A DNA stretch of 64,000 nucleotides, from assembly GCA_963841705.1 (NCBI GenBank), contig CAWJDY010000074.1:68554-132553 (forward strand), in the 5' to 3' direction. The notes beneath the pieces were generated by a model. That model was not told the origin of the DNA and did not search any database. It saw only the letters and a program-made list of their open reading frames with translations. Shown in pieces: positions 1 to 9,293 of the stretch; the stretch's first letter is position 1; each line of letters starts with the position of its first letter. The position numbers and the translations under genes are program-made. Source of the DNA: VAZQ01 sp963841705. GTDB lineage: Bacteria > Pseudomonadota > Alphaproteobacteria > Rhizobiales > Xanthobacteraceae.

Positions 1-113
1 GGGTGCCCGTGGCCCGATTGAGCATCTGGGGCTAAGCCCATTCCTTGCAAACACAATCGCGCCGCGTTCCAGGCCTACGCGTCAATGCGGGGAAGCGTGC
101 GGGAGAAGCGCCG

Positions 114-290
114 ATGCGGCTCATCTTGGGGATCATTTTGGGATGCGCCCTCACAGTTGGTGTCGTTTATATTGCCGATGCAACCGCGAGCTCGGACGGC
201 AAGCAGATGGTGAACTGGGACGTGGTAGCCAAACGTGTAGACGCGGTCACCACCCTGGCACGCGAGGGCTGGAAGAGGATCGCTGGCTGA
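114..290 (+). CDS. small single-pass membrane protein, unknown function
   Basis: The frame is open further upstream, but the ATG at 114 is preceded by a GGGAG-type ribosome site and begins directly with a membrane segment, so it is preferred. The 58-residue product has one hydrophobic stretch (about residues 2-20, MRLILGIILGCALTVGVVYI) and then a short polar tail ending in KRIAG. It could be a signal anchor with a periplasmic tail. It has no catalytic motif and I do not recognise the family. Similar mini membrane proteins are common in Hyphomicrobiales. It stands alone, convergent with the ABC-2 permease gene downstream. Confidence 0.6.
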   Translation: MRLILGIILGCALTVGVVYIADATASSDGKQMVNWDVVAKRVDAVTTLAREGWKRIAG

Positions 291-344
291 TTGCGCAGCT
301 CAGGTCCCCAATGACGCGACGAGCGTGTCGTCCGGGTCCGGGGA

Positions 345-1319
345 CTAGGCTCGAACCTCCTGCCGTTGGAAGACCATGTAGCCGATCGTGAACAGCACGA
401 TCGTGCCCGCTACCAATCCCACGATATCCGGCCAGGCGATAATCAGGCTCTGACCAAGGGGCAAGGCTCCCCGCGCAGCGCCCTGCAATTGGACCAGATA
501 GATCGCGCCCAAGGAGCGCGCACTCACATCATCCGGATTGAGCAGCACAAAAGCGATCTCGCCGAAGAGAGTGCTGGGGGAGAGGCGCGAGAGCATCTGC
601 CCCCACTCCGTCGTCTCCGGCGTGGGAAGGCCGAGTGCCGTATAGCCTGGATCGGGGGGCGCAATCACCGCTGCCACCATCTGCGCAAGTACCGATGGCC
701 ACAGGAAAGTCAGGAACAGCCATAGCCCGAACGTGACGAGAGCAGCCGTTGCGGCCGAGCGAAATACGATTGAGAAAAGCAGCGCAAGCGCCAGCCACAC
801 TCCCGCATACGCAATGGTCACCAGCAGGAGGATGAAGGCACGCGCCGTCTCCTCCGCGCTCGGCGGCACCCCCAGAAGCACCAGGCCAAGCCCAATCACG
901 AGCAGCCACAGCGCAACCAGGCTGAACGTTATCGTGAGCAAGCCGGCAATAAACTTTCCCCACAGCAGCGCATCGCGATAGATCGGCTGTGCCAGGATGC
1001 GAGAAAGCGTTCGCCGGTTGTATTCGCTGTTGACGGCATCGAAGCCAAGCCCGATCGCCATGACCGGCACAAGGATGCTCAGGAAGGCGACGAATGTAAT
1101 CGGGATGCCCTCCCTTGCTCTGGTGAACAGCCGCAGCAACAGAAATGGATCTTCGGCGGTCGTCTCTCGCACCTGCTGAATGGCGAGGTAAAGCGCGGCA
1201 AGAGCAAACAGGACCACGAGCCATTCCAGCACTCGCATCCGCACGCTGGTGAGATGATCGCTGAGCTCCTTGAGGATCACCACCCCGAGCCCGTTCAAAG
1301 CCGAACCTTCACGCCGCAT
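345..1319 (-). CDS. ABC-2 type exporter, permease subunit
   Basis: This 324-residue integral membrane protein is the permease of an ABC-2 type exporter. About six hydrophobic segments are visible, beginning near residue 30 (VLEWLVVLFALAALYLAIQQ), and a large extracytoplasmic loop follows the first one. The start at 1319 (MRREGSALNG) overlaps the end of the upstream ATPase gene by 11 bases, which indicates translational coupling. The frame runs further upstream, but only across the ATPase gene. The sequence RRTLSRILAQPIYRDALLWGK is typical of NosY/GldF-like ABC-2 permeases that work with a separate ATPase. The substrate cannot be read from the sequence. Confidence 0.85.
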   Translation of the reverse strand: MRREGSALNGLGVVILKELSDHLTSVRMRVLEWLVVLFALAALYLAIQQVRETTAEDPFLLLRLFTRAREGIPITFVAFLSILVPVMAIGLGFDAVNSEYNRRTLSRILAQPIYRDALLWGKFIAGLLTITFSLVALWLLVIGLGLVLLGVPPSAEETARAFILLLVTIAYAGVWLALALLFSIVFRSAATAALVTFGLWLFLTFLWPSVLAQMVAAVIAPPDPGYTALGLPTPETTEWGQMLSRLSPSTLFGEIAFVLLNPDDVSARSLGAIYLVQLQGAARGALPLGQSLIIAWPDIVGLVAGTIVLFTIGYMVFQRQEVRA

Positions 1320-2262
1320 GGCGTTCTCCTTCGTGCGGATGCTCGTGGAAATACTGCCGGTAAATGGCTTCGAGGCTAGGCTCTGCCACTGCAAGTCGCA
1401 GCAGGCGTCCGCCGGCCGCAACGACCGCGGCGGCGGCTTCCGGCCGGACATCCTGCTCGGCGAGGAGAAGCCACCGGCTTGGTCCCGCGCTCTCTACCTT
1501 GCGCACTCCCGGAACCCGCGCCAAGTGCTCCGCGAGCCCCTCCCCTTGCGCCTCGACCTCGACGCGATACCCGCCGCCCAGCACCTGTCGTCCGAGCTCT
1601 GGCACCGTGCCGAGGAGCACAATGTTGCCCTCATTGAACAGCGCGACCCGATCGCAAACACTCTGCACGCGCTCCAGCAAATGCGACGACAGCAGCACGC
1701 TCACGCCGCGATGCTTGAGGTCGCGAATGATGTCGAGCAGCTCGACGGTGACCTGGGGATCCAAGCCCGAGGTCGGTTCATCCAGAATGGCGATCTGGGC
1801 ATCCTTCATCAGGATCTCGGCCAGGCCGAGCCGCTGGCGCATGCCGCGGGAAAACGTTCCGACTCGCTTGTCGGCCACATCCGCGAGCCCGACATGGGCG
1901 AGCGAGCTGGAAATTCTCTCCTCGCGTTCCGCCCTGCCCAGCCCGATCAACCGGGCGGTGTAGCGGAGATTATCGCCGGCGCTCAGATTGTCGTAAAAGC
2001 CGACTTCATCGGGGAGATATCCGACGCGCCGCTTCACCGCGAGCGGCTCGCGCACGGGATTATGGCCGAGCACGCGCGCCGTTCCAGCCGAGATGTCGCT
2101 CAGGCCCAGCAGCATCAGGATGGTGGTCGTCTTGCCGGCGCCATTCGGGCCAAGCAGCCCGAAAATCTCGCCGCGCGCAACGGAAAACGAGATCCCCTTG
2201 ACGACGGCGACGCCGCCGTAGCGCTTGGTGAGATTTTTCGCCTCTATGACGACGTCGTTCAT
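1309..2262 (-). CDS. ABC-2 type exporter, ATP-binding subunit
   Basis: This is the 317-residue nucleotide-binding subunit that powers the exporter permease encoded next. Walker A is GPNGAGKT near residue 40, the signature segment is TFSRGMRQRL, and Walker B is AILDEPTSGLDP. A C-terminal domain of about 90 residues follows, as in the CcmA/DrrA/NatA exporter ATPases. The ATG at 2262 overlaps the TGA of the upstream NEW3 gene as ATGA, so I choose it over an in-frame ATG five codons earlier. The order exported protein, ATPase, permease indicates one operon. Confidence 0.9.
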   Translation of the reverse strand: MNDVVIEAKNLTKRYGGVAVVKGISFSVARGEIFGLLGPNGAGKTTTILMLLGLSDISAGTARVLGHNPVREPLAVKRRVGYLPDEVGFYDNLSAGDNLRYTARLIGLGRAEREERISSSLAHVGLADVADKRVGTFSRGMRQRLGLAEILMKDAQIAILDEPTSGLDPQVTVELLDIIRDLKHRGVSVLLSSHLLERVQSVCDRVALFNEGNIVLLGTVPELGRQVLGGGYRVEVEAQGEGLAEHLARVPGVRKVESAGPSRWLLLAEQDVRPEAAAAVVAAGGRLLRLAVAEPSLEAIYRQYFHEHPHEGERHAA

Positions 2263-3434
2263 CGCCGGCCGAACCATGCCACGGCGCCGACCAGAACCAG
2301 CAGCGCGACCCCGATCAGGGCGATTCCCACGATACCCCAGAGCGTTGAGGTCACGACCGCAACACGGAAGGTTTGCGAGGCGGATTCACCGCGGGCCGCG
2401 GCGCGAATCGTGGTGACGTAATCGCCGGCGATCGCCTTCGCAGGGGGCGTGATCAGCGCCTGTGCATCCTTGCTCTCGTTTGGCGCAATCCGATCTATCG
2501 TCTTGGGCTCGAAGTTGATTTTCCAGCCGCTTGGCGCCGACCCGGACAATTCAACCTGCTCGGCGGCGGCAGTGCCGGAATTGGTGAGAACAACCGGCAC
2601 GGAAGTCTCGCTGCCCGCCGACGCACTGGCGTTAAGCCGGCCATCGCGCCCGGTGATGTCGATCTTTGGTTGACCCGTAATGTCGAGCACCAGATCAGCG
2701 GTGGCCGATGCATCCTCCGCCGAGACTTTTGCCATTACCTTGTATTTGCCGGCCGCGACCGTGTTGGGCGGCCGTACCTTGAGCTTCACGTCCTTCGATT
2801 GACCGGCATCGAGCGGAAGAGCATTGAGCTCCTGGCTGCCGTATTGCTCGGTAAAGGTCGCATCAAAATTCTGCGGCGCCTGCGCGGAGAGGCTGACGGT
2901 GACCTTCTTGCCGCTGTCGTTCTTGATGCTCAGCTGAAACTCGAAATTTGATTTCGATGTCCCTCGCAGTTCAGGCAGCTGAGGATTGAGGGTCAGCTTT
3001 GCCGGCAGATCGGTCGCGAGCGTTACCGCGACCGGCAGCGAGACATTCGTGGTGGCGCCTTGCGCATTGACGGTGAGGTTGGTGGTTCCCATCGGGGCAT
3101 CCTTTGGGACCTCGACGCGCAGCTCGAGAGACACGCTGCTGTTGGTCGCAGGCATGGCCGCCGCAACCGGCTGACCGCCGCCGATCAAGGTTGCCGTCCA
3201 ACCCGACGGCACCCCCGAGACCGAAAGCGCAAGCCGCTCCGGCGGCAGATCATAATTGTGTAGTCTGAGATTGATCGAGGACGTCGTTCCAGGACGCAGC
3301 GTAACCGCGGGATAGTCCGTCAGCAGAAACAGTCCTTTGACGTCGTTCTTGGGCTCCTGCGCATGGACTGCGATGCAGAGCGCGGCGAGAATGGAAAGCA
3401 CGGCTGAACACAAGGCGATAGCGCGACGTCGCAT
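2259..3434 (-). CDS. exported NEW3-domain protein linked to ABC-2 exporter
   Basis: The 391-residue product has an N-terminal signal peptide (MRRRAIALCSAVLSILAALC, cleavage expected after VHAQ), about 330 residues of repeated beta-sandwich sequence, and one C-terminal membrane helix (about residues 362-385) ending in WFGRR. Repeats such as VPSGWTATL and APSGWKINF, each with a following V.VP.AA-type strand, match the NEW3 family (alpha-galactosidase-associated, Ig-like). It should sit in the periplasm, tethered by the C-terminal helix. ATG 3434 has a GGAG site about 9 bases upstream; the longer open frame lacks a leader. It is the first gene of the ABC-2 operon, so it is probably an accessory part of that exporter. 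Its molecular role is unknown. Confidence 0.8.
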   Translation of the reverse strand: MRRRAIALCSAVLSILAALCIAVHAQEPKNDVKGLFLLTDYPAVTLRPGTTSSINLRLHNYDLPPERLALSVSGVPSGWTATLIGGGQPVAAAMPATNSSVSLELRVEVPKDAPMGTTNLTVNAQGATTNVSLPVAVTLATDLPAKLTLNPQLPELRGTSKSNFEFQLSIKNDSGKKVTVSLSAQAPQNFDATFTEQYGSQELNALPLDAGQSKDVKLKVRPPNTVAAGKYKVMAKVSAEDASATADLVLDITGQPKIDITGRDGRLNASASAGSETSVPVVLTNSGTAAAEQVELSGSAPSGWKINFEPKTIDRIAPNESKDAQALITPPAKAIAGDYVTTIRAAARGESASQTFRVAVVTSTLWGIVGIALIGVALLVLVGAVAWFGRR

Positions 3435-3604
3435 GACGACAGCTCCAGACGGTAAGTGACAATTGCTCATGCTTGGAAAATACCCCTCCCACGCGCACCA
3501 AAGGGTTGCGGTACTTTGCGGGACAGGCGAGTATTTCTTTCGTATCGGCGCCGGAATCAACCCTCTGGTGTGACATTTTTTGGCACAGGGGCATGCGGCT
3601 GTGT

Positions 3605-4279
3605 TCATGCCCTGATGACGATTGGCCAGTCAACTTCGTCTTCCGGCAGGATCCCGGTCTCGGCAAGCGCCCCCGCGTGCCATTGAGCCCAGGCGGGCAA
3701 AGCCATGATTGCGCCCATATAGGCGCGGCATACCGCGGCTATCGCAATATCATAGGTATGGAAGCGCGACACGACCGGAGCGTACATCGCGTCGGCGGCG
3801 CCGAACTCGCCGAACAGGAACATGCCGTTGCCTCCGAATTGACTGCGACAATCCGTCCAGATCGCCTCGATGCGCTGGATATTCGCATGCGCTTGCGGAG
3901 TGAGCTCCCGGCGGCGCACCGGGCGGCGCATGTTCATGGGTAAATGCCGTCGCAGCGGGGCAAAGCCGGAATGCATCTCGGCAGCAATTGCACGGGCCCT
4001 GGCGCGCGCGGTGGGGTCGCGCGGCCACAGGTTTGCACTGGGAAATCTCTCAGCGAGATATTCCAGGATGGCAAGCGATTCCCACACATGCACATTGTCA
4101 TCAACGAGCAGCGGCACTTTGCCGTTGCCGGAGAACGCACCAAGACGAGCCTTGAAGTCGCTTGCGTCGAGCGCAATGACCTCTTCCTCGAAAGGGATGC
4201 TGGCGACCTTCATCGCCAACCACGGCCGAAACGACCATGAGGAGTAGTTCTTGTTGCCGATGACGAGCTTTAGAGCCAT
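3605..4279 (-). CDS. glutathione S-transferase family protein
   Basis: The 224-residue protein has a thioredoxin-fold N-terminal half (LKLVIGNKNYSSWSFRPWLA, with the catalytic Ser expected in the NYSSWS segment) and the cis-Pro motif GKVPLLVDD. WESLAILEYLAERFP supplies the glutathione gamma-glutamyl contact (E-S). The helical C-terminal half starts near residue 85. The length is normal for the family. The substrate is unknown. It lies six bases downstream of the rhodanese gene on the same strand and they are probably cotranscribed, which fits a thiol or detoxification role. Confidence 0.9.
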   Translation of the reverse strand: MALKLVIGNKNYSSWSFRPWLAMKVASIPFEEEVIALDASDFKARLGAFSGNGKVPLLVDDNVHVWESLAILEYLAERFPSANLWPRDPTARARARAIAAEMHSGFAPLRRHLPMNMRRPVRRRELTPQAHANIQRIEAIWTDCRSQFGGNGMFLFGEFGAADAMYAPVVSRFHTYDIAIAAVCRAYMGAIMALPAWAQWHAGALAETGILPEDEVDWPIVIRA

Positions 4280-4285
4280 GCGAAC

Positions 4286-4699
4286 CTAAGGCGCGGGCCT
4301 CGCCGGCGGCATCTCGACCGGGCCGCCGCCCCCCTTCCAGGCTGTGAAGCCACCCCTTATGTGCGAAACCGGCATCAGGCCCATGCGCTGCGCGCACTGG
4401 GTTGCGAGCGCCGAGCGCTGCCCGGCGGCGCAGAAAAACACAAAACGCTTGTCCTGGGCAAAAACCGGCTTGTGGTACTTGCTTTCCGGATCAACCCAGA
4501 ATTCGAGCATTCCGCGCGGGCAGTGGAAGGCGCCCGGCACTCGCCCCTCGCGCGCCAGCTCGCGAATGTCGCGCAGATCGACCAGGACCACGTCCTTGCG
4601 CCCGTGCAGCGCAATTGCCTCCTCGGCTGAGAGGCTCTCGATCTCCCCTTCGGCCGCTTGGACCAAAGCGCGGGAAGAGGTCGTGATCTTCTGAGGCAT
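4286..4699 (-). CDS. rhodanese-like sulfurtransferase
   Basis: This is a single-domain rhodanese of 137 residues. The motif VVLVDLRDIRELAREGRVPGA matches the rhodanese core, and the active-site loop is FFCAAGQRSALA, with Cys followed by the six-residue loop of true rhodaneses. GGFTAWKGGG is the C-terminal signature. It should move a sulfane sulfur through a cysteine persulfide in the cytoplasm. I chose the start at 4699 (MPQKITTSSR) because the open frame upstream lacks family similarity. It is followed closely by the GST gene. The physiological acceptor is unknown. Confidence 0.88.
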   Translation of the reverse strand: MPQKITTSSRALVQAAEGEIESLSAEEAIALHGRKDVVLVDLRDIRELAREGRVPGAFHCPRGMLEFWVDPESKYHKPVFAQDKRFVFFCAAGQRSALATQCAQRMGLMPVSHIRGGFTAWKGGGGPVEMPPARPAP

Positions 4700-4727
4700 C
4701 GTTGCCACGAAACAGCGAGGCGTGCGC

Positions 4728-5708
4728 TCAACACAGGCTCGCTTGGCGCCCCGCAAGCCCCATTTGAGCGAAAACAGCGCGACCCAGGAGGCCATAGGGA
4801 TTTCCCAGGGTCTCCAGCATTTCGAAATGATTGTAGCCCTCGCCGACGATGAGGTCGGCGGGCTTGCCCGCGGCTTTCACCGCTGCGTGGAAATCACGCG
4901 TCTGCCGCTGAAACTCCGGCGTCTCGTAAGTCCCATGGGCGAGCATGAGCGGAGTGTGGAGCTTGTCGATATGACGCTGCGCGCTGAGCGCTTCCTCCAT
5001 CTCATCGGTGAACTTGACGTATTTGGAGCGTTTTGAGAGCCGCACCGGCTTGAGCTCATACATCCCGCTGCTCAAGGTCGCACCCTTGAGGACGTCCAGC
5101 GGCAGGTTCTCCCTGCGCCAATCGTGCGTGACAACGCACCCCGCGAGGTGGGATCCGGAAGAGTGCGACGTAAGGTAGAGCCGGGTGGGATCGCCGCCGA
5201 AACCGGCGGCATTGCGATAGACCCAGCCGACTGCGCGTCGCACCTGCTCGACCATCGGAAACAAGCTGCCGCCTGCTGCGTCGACGTTGGTGAAATCAAG
5301 GATGACGTAGTGAGCGCCAGCGTTGACGAAAGGCTCGGCGAGAAACGCGTAATCGGCACCCTGGTTTGCACGCCAGGCACCGCCATGCACAAAGATGTTG
5401 ACCGGCGCGTTGGGGCGAGTGGTGCGATAGATATCCAGCTTCTCGATCTCGCTCGGACCGTATGCAACGCGCCGCGGCATGCCCAGGACGGCGCGTGTCT
5501 TGTTGCTGTTTGCGACCCGGCGTTTTCCGACCTGGTCGCGATTGGGGGCGTAGACGATCTGATCATAGGCATCGTCGAGCTGTTGCTGGTCCATATCGAG
5601 CCAGACCAGTGGACCCTGTGCCCGCGGTTTGATTACCGCCGCGGTAGCTGCCGTTGCCGCCGCGGTGGAGACCACGTTGGGTGCAGCTTTGCTGGGATCG
5701 TATTGCAT
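4728..5708 (-). CDS. alpha/beta hydrolase, arylformamidase-like
   Basis: The 326-residue hydrolase carries the oxyanion motif HGGAW, a nucleophile elbow LTSHSSGSHLAG (Ser between the two His, as in kynurenine formamidase GHSAGAH), an acid in HGTYETPEFQRQ, and the catalytic His in EGYNHFEM. This combination is typical of bacterial arylformamidase/HSL-like enzymes that cleave N-formyl or ester bonds on aromatic compounds. The start at 5708 (MQYDPSK) sits 11 bases after the extradiol dioxygenase gene, so the two look cotranscribed. A role in an aromatic degradation route is inferred from that neighbour. The substrate is unproven. Confidence 0.82.
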   Translation of the reverse strand: MQYDPSKAAPNVVSTAAATAATAAVIKPRAQGPLVWLDMDQQQLDDAYDQIVYAPNRDQVGKRRVANSNKTRAVLGMPRRVAYGPSEIEKLDIYRTTRPNAPVNIFVHGGAWRANQGADYAFLAEPFVNAGAHYVILDFTNVDAAGGSLFPMVEQVRRAVGWVYRNAAGFGGDPTRLYLTSHSSGSHLAGCVVTHDWRRENLPLDVLKGATLSSGMYELKPVRLSKRSKYVKFTDEMEEALSAQRHIDKLHTPLMLAHGTYETPEFQRQTRDFHAAVKAAGKPADLIVGEGYNHFEMLETLGNPYGLLGRAVFAQMGLAGRQASLC

Positions 5709-5719
5709 CGATTTGACCT

Positions 5720-6667
5720 TCAGAGACTGGCGTGATTGATGAACTTCTCGGGCGGCGCCTCGCCCCACTGGGAGGTGAGGGCTTCTTCGGCGGGAACCAG
5801 ATTTGAACCGTTGGCCAGGTTCAAACGGTCGCTGTCCGCCCAATGCTCATGCACGCGTCCCCAGGGATCCGCCCAGTAATCGTACACCTGGCTGCCGAGC
5901 ACGTGTCGGCCGATGCCCCACATGTGCTCGTATTTGCCAAACTGGGCCAGATAGTCGTGGCCCATCGCGACATCGTCGATGTCCTGGACCTCGAAGGACA
6001 AGTGATTGAGGCCGGTCTTCTGATGGTTGAGGCAGAAGAACACGTGATGGTCAACATAGGTATCCCCGCGATCGCAGCGATTGAAGGAGCCGATCAGGTT
6101 GCTTTGCTCGCCCACGTAGACGTCATCCGAGCAGATGAACCCCAGAGTGTCGCGGAACCAGGCTACGGTCTCGCGAAATTTCGACGTCATCAGCACGCCA
6201 TGGCCAATGCGCTTTACATGCGAGGGTCCCCTGGGCAAGCGCATCAGCTCGCCCGCCCGCGATAGCGGATCGAGGCCGGTGTTGAGCTTCTGTCGCTGCA
6301 CGGGTATCGGCGCCGCCGGCGCGATCCCATGCACCACCTCGATTTGATAGCCATTGGGTTCGGTCAATCGCACGCGGCTGCCGCCACCAGGCTCGTCGAT
6401 ATGCTCGATTCCGGAAGCTCCCGGCGCCTTGGCCACACGCTTGAGGTCGTCCTCGTTCGCAGCGTAATAGGCAAAGCCCACGAATTTGGGCTCGCCTTTC
6501 TCCGTGACATGGATGTGGTGGTTGGGATCGGTGCCGCGCATGTAGAGCGCAGTCGGCGTCCGTTCTGTGCGAGTCATGCCGAACCGCGTAAGAAATTCTT
6601 CCATGATATCCAGGTCGGGGGAACGCAGCCGCCCGTAAGCCATATCGGTTACCTTGATGATCGCCAT
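5720..6667 (-). CDS. type I extradiol dioxygenase (VOC superfamily)
   Basis: The 315-residue protein is built of two VOC modules (about 8-113 and 150-280). The C-terminal module holds the Fe(II) triad of type I extradiol dioxygenases: His156 in RIGHGVLM, His222 in GLNHLSFEV and Glu274 in RVHEHWAD. The enzyme should open a catechol ring next to the two hydroxyls using O2. I chose the start at 6667 (MAIIKVTDMA) rather than the ATG six codons upstream, because VOC similarity begins there. The hydrolase downstream could process the ring-cleavage product. The exact catechol is unknown. Confidence 0.87.
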   Translation of the reverse strand: MAIIKVTDMAYGRLRSPDLDIMEEFLTRFGMTRTERTPTALYMRGTDPNHHIHVTEKGEPKFVGFAYYAANEDDLKRVAKAPGASGIEHIDEPGGGSRVRLTEPNGYQIEVVHGIAPAAPIPVQRQKLNTGLDPLSRAGELMRLPRGPSHVKRIGHGVLMTSKFRETVAWFRDTLGFICSDDVYVGEQSNLIGSFNRCDRGDTYVDHHVFFCLNHQKTGLNHLSFEVQDIDDVAMGHDYLAQFGKYEHMWGIGRHVLGSQVYDYWADPWGRVHEHWADSDRLNLANGSNLVPAEEALTSQWGEAPPEKFINHASL

Positions 6668-6736
6668 CGTCGTTTCCCTATGCAAACCACCAGAGAGTTT
6701 TGCCCTAAAGAACCGGAGTTGTCGAGAGATCGATCG

Positions 6737-8392
6737 TTATCCCAGGTTCAGCTCCTTGAAGAAGTCGTTGCCCTTGTCGTCAATGACAATGAAAGCAGGG
6801 AAGTTCTCGACCTCTATCCGCCAGATCGCCTCCATGCCGAGCTCGGGATACTCAACCGTCTCCACCTTCTTGATGCAGTGCTCCGCAAGGTTCGCAGCAG
6901 CCCCTCCGATCGAGGCGAGATAGAATCCCCCATGCTTCTGGCAGGCCTCGCGCACGGCGGGGGAGCGATTGCCCTTGGCCAGCATCACCATTGAGCCGCC
7001 AGCAGCTTGGAAATCCGCGACGAATGAATCCATACGGCCGGCGGTGGTCGGACCGAACGCGCCGGATGCGTAGCCCTGCGGCGTCTTTGCCGGGCCGGCG
7101 TAGTAGACCGGATGATTCTTGAAATAGTCCGGCAGCCCCTCGCCTCTTTCCAGACGCTCGCGCAGCTTGGCATGGGCAAGATCGCGGGCAACGACCATCG
7201 GTCCGGTAAGCGAGAGGCGGGTCCTGATCGGGTGTTTGGAGAGCTGCGCCCGGATCTCTCGCATCGGTCTACCCAGGTCGATCTCGACCACATCGCCGCC
7301 AAGCCTGGAGGCGTCGACCTCGGGCAGATATTGCGCCGGATTATGCTCGAGCTGTTCGAGCCAAACGCCCTCCGGCGTGATCTTGCCAAGCGCCTGGCGG
7401 TCGGCGGAGCAGGAAACGCCGAGCCCGATCGGGAGCGAAGCGCCATGACGGGGCAGCCGGACGACGCGCACGTCGTGACAGAAATATTTCCCCCCGAACT
7501 GCGCACCCACTCCCAGCGATTGCGTGAGCTTGTGCACCTGGTTTTCCATATCGAGATCGCGGAAGGCGTGACCGTCCTCGGATCCATGGGTTGGGAGGTC
7601 GTCCAGGTAGCGGCACGAGGCCAGCTTGACGGTCTTCATGGTCAGCTCGGCCGAGGTGCCTCCGATGACAATCGCGAGATGGTACGGCGGGCAAGCGGCG
7701 GTCCCGAGCGTGAGCACTTTCTCCTTCAGGAATGCGATCATGCGGTCAGGCGTGAGAATCGAGGGCGTTGCCTGGAACAAGAAGGCCTTGTTGGCCGAGC
7801 CGCCGCCCTTGGCGATGAACAAGAGCTTGTAGGCCTGCTCGTTCTCTCCTCGCCCCTCGGCATAGATCTCCACCTGCGCCGGCATGTTCGACCTGGTGTT
7901 CTTCTCTTCGAACATCGAAATCGGCGCGAGCTGCGAATAGCGCAGATTGCGCTTGAGATAGGCGTCGCGCGCGCCCTCGGCGAGCGCTGCTTCATCGTCG
8001 CCGTCGGTGAACACCAGCCGGCCCTTCTTGCCCATGATGATGGCGGTTCCCGTGTCCTGGCACATCGGGAGCACGCCGCCCGCCGCAATATTGGCATTCT
8101 TCAGGAAATCGTAGGCTACGAACTTGTCGTTCTCGCTCGCCTCGGGGTCATCGAGGATGGAGCGCAGCTGCTTGAGGTGGCCCGGCCGTAAGAGATGATT
8201 GATATCGGTGAAGGCCGCCTCTGCCAGCGTGCGCAGGGCCTCGCGCTCCACGACCAGCATATCCGCGTGGCCGATGTTCTCCACCCGCACGCCGTCGCTG
8301 GTGAGCTTGCGATACGGGCTGCCGTCCATGCCGAGCGGAAACAGCGGCGTATGCCGATAAGGCGACAGAGCGATATCAACCGGCGCGTTCAT
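6737..8392 (-). CDS. fumA: class I fumarate hydratase, Fe-S dependent
   Basis: The 551-residue protein interconverts fumarate and malate. It is full length for oxygen-sensitive class I fumarases, with an N-terminal iron-sulfur domain and a C-terminal beta domain. The three 4Fe-4S cysteines are seen in VLPMCQDTG (about residue 111), GTAACPPYH and LGVSCSADR. The C-terminal part begins near VYYAGPAKTPQGYASGAFGP, the usual domain junction motif. The start at 8392 (MNAPVDIALS) is preferred to an ATG eight codons upstream. It lies between the ring-cleavage genes and a GST, and could return pathway fumarate to the TCA cycle or be the housekeeping enzyme. Confidence 0.93.
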   Translation of the reverse strand: MNAPVDIALSPYRHTPLFPLGMDGSPYRKLTSDGVRVENIGHADMLVVEREALRTLAEAAFTDINHLLRPGHLKQLRSILDDPEASENDKFVAYDFLKNANIAAGGVLPMCQDTGTAIIMGKKGRLVFTDGDDEAALAEGARDAYLKRNLRYSQLAPISMFEEKNTRSNMPAQVEIYAEGRGENEQAYKLLFIAKGGGSANKAFLFQATPSILTPDRMIAFLKEKVLTLGTAACPPYHLAIVIGGTSAELTMKTVKLASCRYLDDLPTHGSEDGHAFRDLDMENQVHKLTQSLGVGAQFGGKYFCHDVRVVRLPRHGASLPIGLGVSCSADRQALGKITPEGVWLEQLEHNPAQYLPEVDASRLGGDVVEIDLGRPMREIRAQLSKHPIRTRLSLTGPMVVARDLAHAKLRERLERGEGLPDYFKNHPVYYAGPAKTPQGYASGAFGPTTAGRMDSFVADFQAAGGSMVMLAKGNRSPAVREACQKHGGFYLASIGGAAANLAEHCIKKVETVEYPELGMEAIWRIEVENFPAFIVIDDKGNDFFKELNLG

Positions 8393-8405
8393 TTCTGTGC
8401 TCCAC

Positions 8406-9122
8406 TTAACGATCAAGCTCCTTGAAATAGCGATAGATTCCCCACTGGCTGAACGGGATCCGCCGTTTGGAGGCGAGATAGGCAGCGATACGCGGGCGCT
8501 TGGCGACGCGATCGTGCAGGGCGACGAGGCGGGGCACCTTCTTCTCGAACCGCTTCATCCGCTCGGGGAACGCGTAGCGCAATCCCTCGACGATCTGAAA
8601 CAACGAGAGGTCTACATAGCAGAGCCTGCGGCCGAGCACATGCGGGCCGCCGCTCCTTGCCAGCACGCGCTCAAAGTAGCCGAGGATCTTCGGCACGCGA
8701 TAGCGCCAAAAATCCGCCGTGCGGCGTTTGGCGGCCGGCCGTTGCTCCTCGTAATAAAGGTAGGTCGTGACGGGATGGTGGGTATCATGAATCTCGACCA
8801 CGAGATCGGAGATCGTGAGCTGCAGCTGGTGCGCCCATAGTCGACCCGCCTCGTCACCGGGCGCGAGCCCGAGCCGAGGCCCGAGGTAAAGCAGAATGTT
8901 CGCAGTCTGAGTGATGACGAGCTTTCCCGCCCGGATGAACGGCGGGGCGTAGGGCGGGCGCTTGCTGCGCCTGTCGTCCATCAGCTTGGTCATTGCCGGC
9001 ACGCCGCGCTTGCCCGGCCGGCGCGCCACGTCGACGTAGTCGGCTCCGGCCTCTTCCAGAGCGAGGCGGACGAGCTCGCCACGGCCCTGAATCGTCGGCC
9101 AGTAGTAAAGCTCGTAGCGCAT
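8406..9122 (-). CDS. glutathione S-transferase family protein
   Basis: This 238-residue GST has an N-terminal YELYYWPTIQGRGELVRLAL, close to the Y-F-x-GRG-E pattern of sigma/alpha-like enzymes, so Tyr is the likely catalytic residue. The C-terminal helical domain runs from about residue 90 (DEAGRLWAHQLQL) and contains the N-capping segment CYVDLSLFQIVEGL. The expected TSA/QS motif that binds the gamma-glutamyl group is seen as TQTANILLYLG. It lies 13 bases upstream of fumarase on the same strand. No specific substrate can be inferred. Confidence 0.88.
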   Translation of the reverse strand: MRYELYYWPTIQGRGELVRLALEEAGADYVDVARRPGKRGVPAMTKLMDDRRSKRPPYAPPFIRAGKLVITQTANILLYLGPRLGLAPGDEAGRLWAHQLQLTISDLVVEIHDTHHPVTTYLYYEEQRPAAKRRTADFWRYRVPKILGYFERVLARSGGPHVLGRRLCYVDLSLFQIVEGLRYAFPERMKRFEKKVPRLVALHDRVAKRPRIAAYLASKRRIPFSQWGIYRYFKELDR

Positions 9123-9293
9123 CAGCCCGATCCGGCTTTGATTTTGCGGCCGGGCGACATTGGCGCCGGTTGTGGAACACCGTCCAGCATGGCTCGCAGA
9201 CTATCTTGGGAGAGCACCGGGCGCTACTCTGAGCGATCGGAATCCGGTGACGGCGCACAGCCTTACCAATCAGGTCGGAATGATCGAGGTGAA

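Noticed and set aside
7112..8191. 359-codon open frame on the plus strand
   Set aside because: It lies wholly antisense to the class I fumarase gene, whose motifs are certain; such frames are common in high-GC DNA and it has no recognisable domain.
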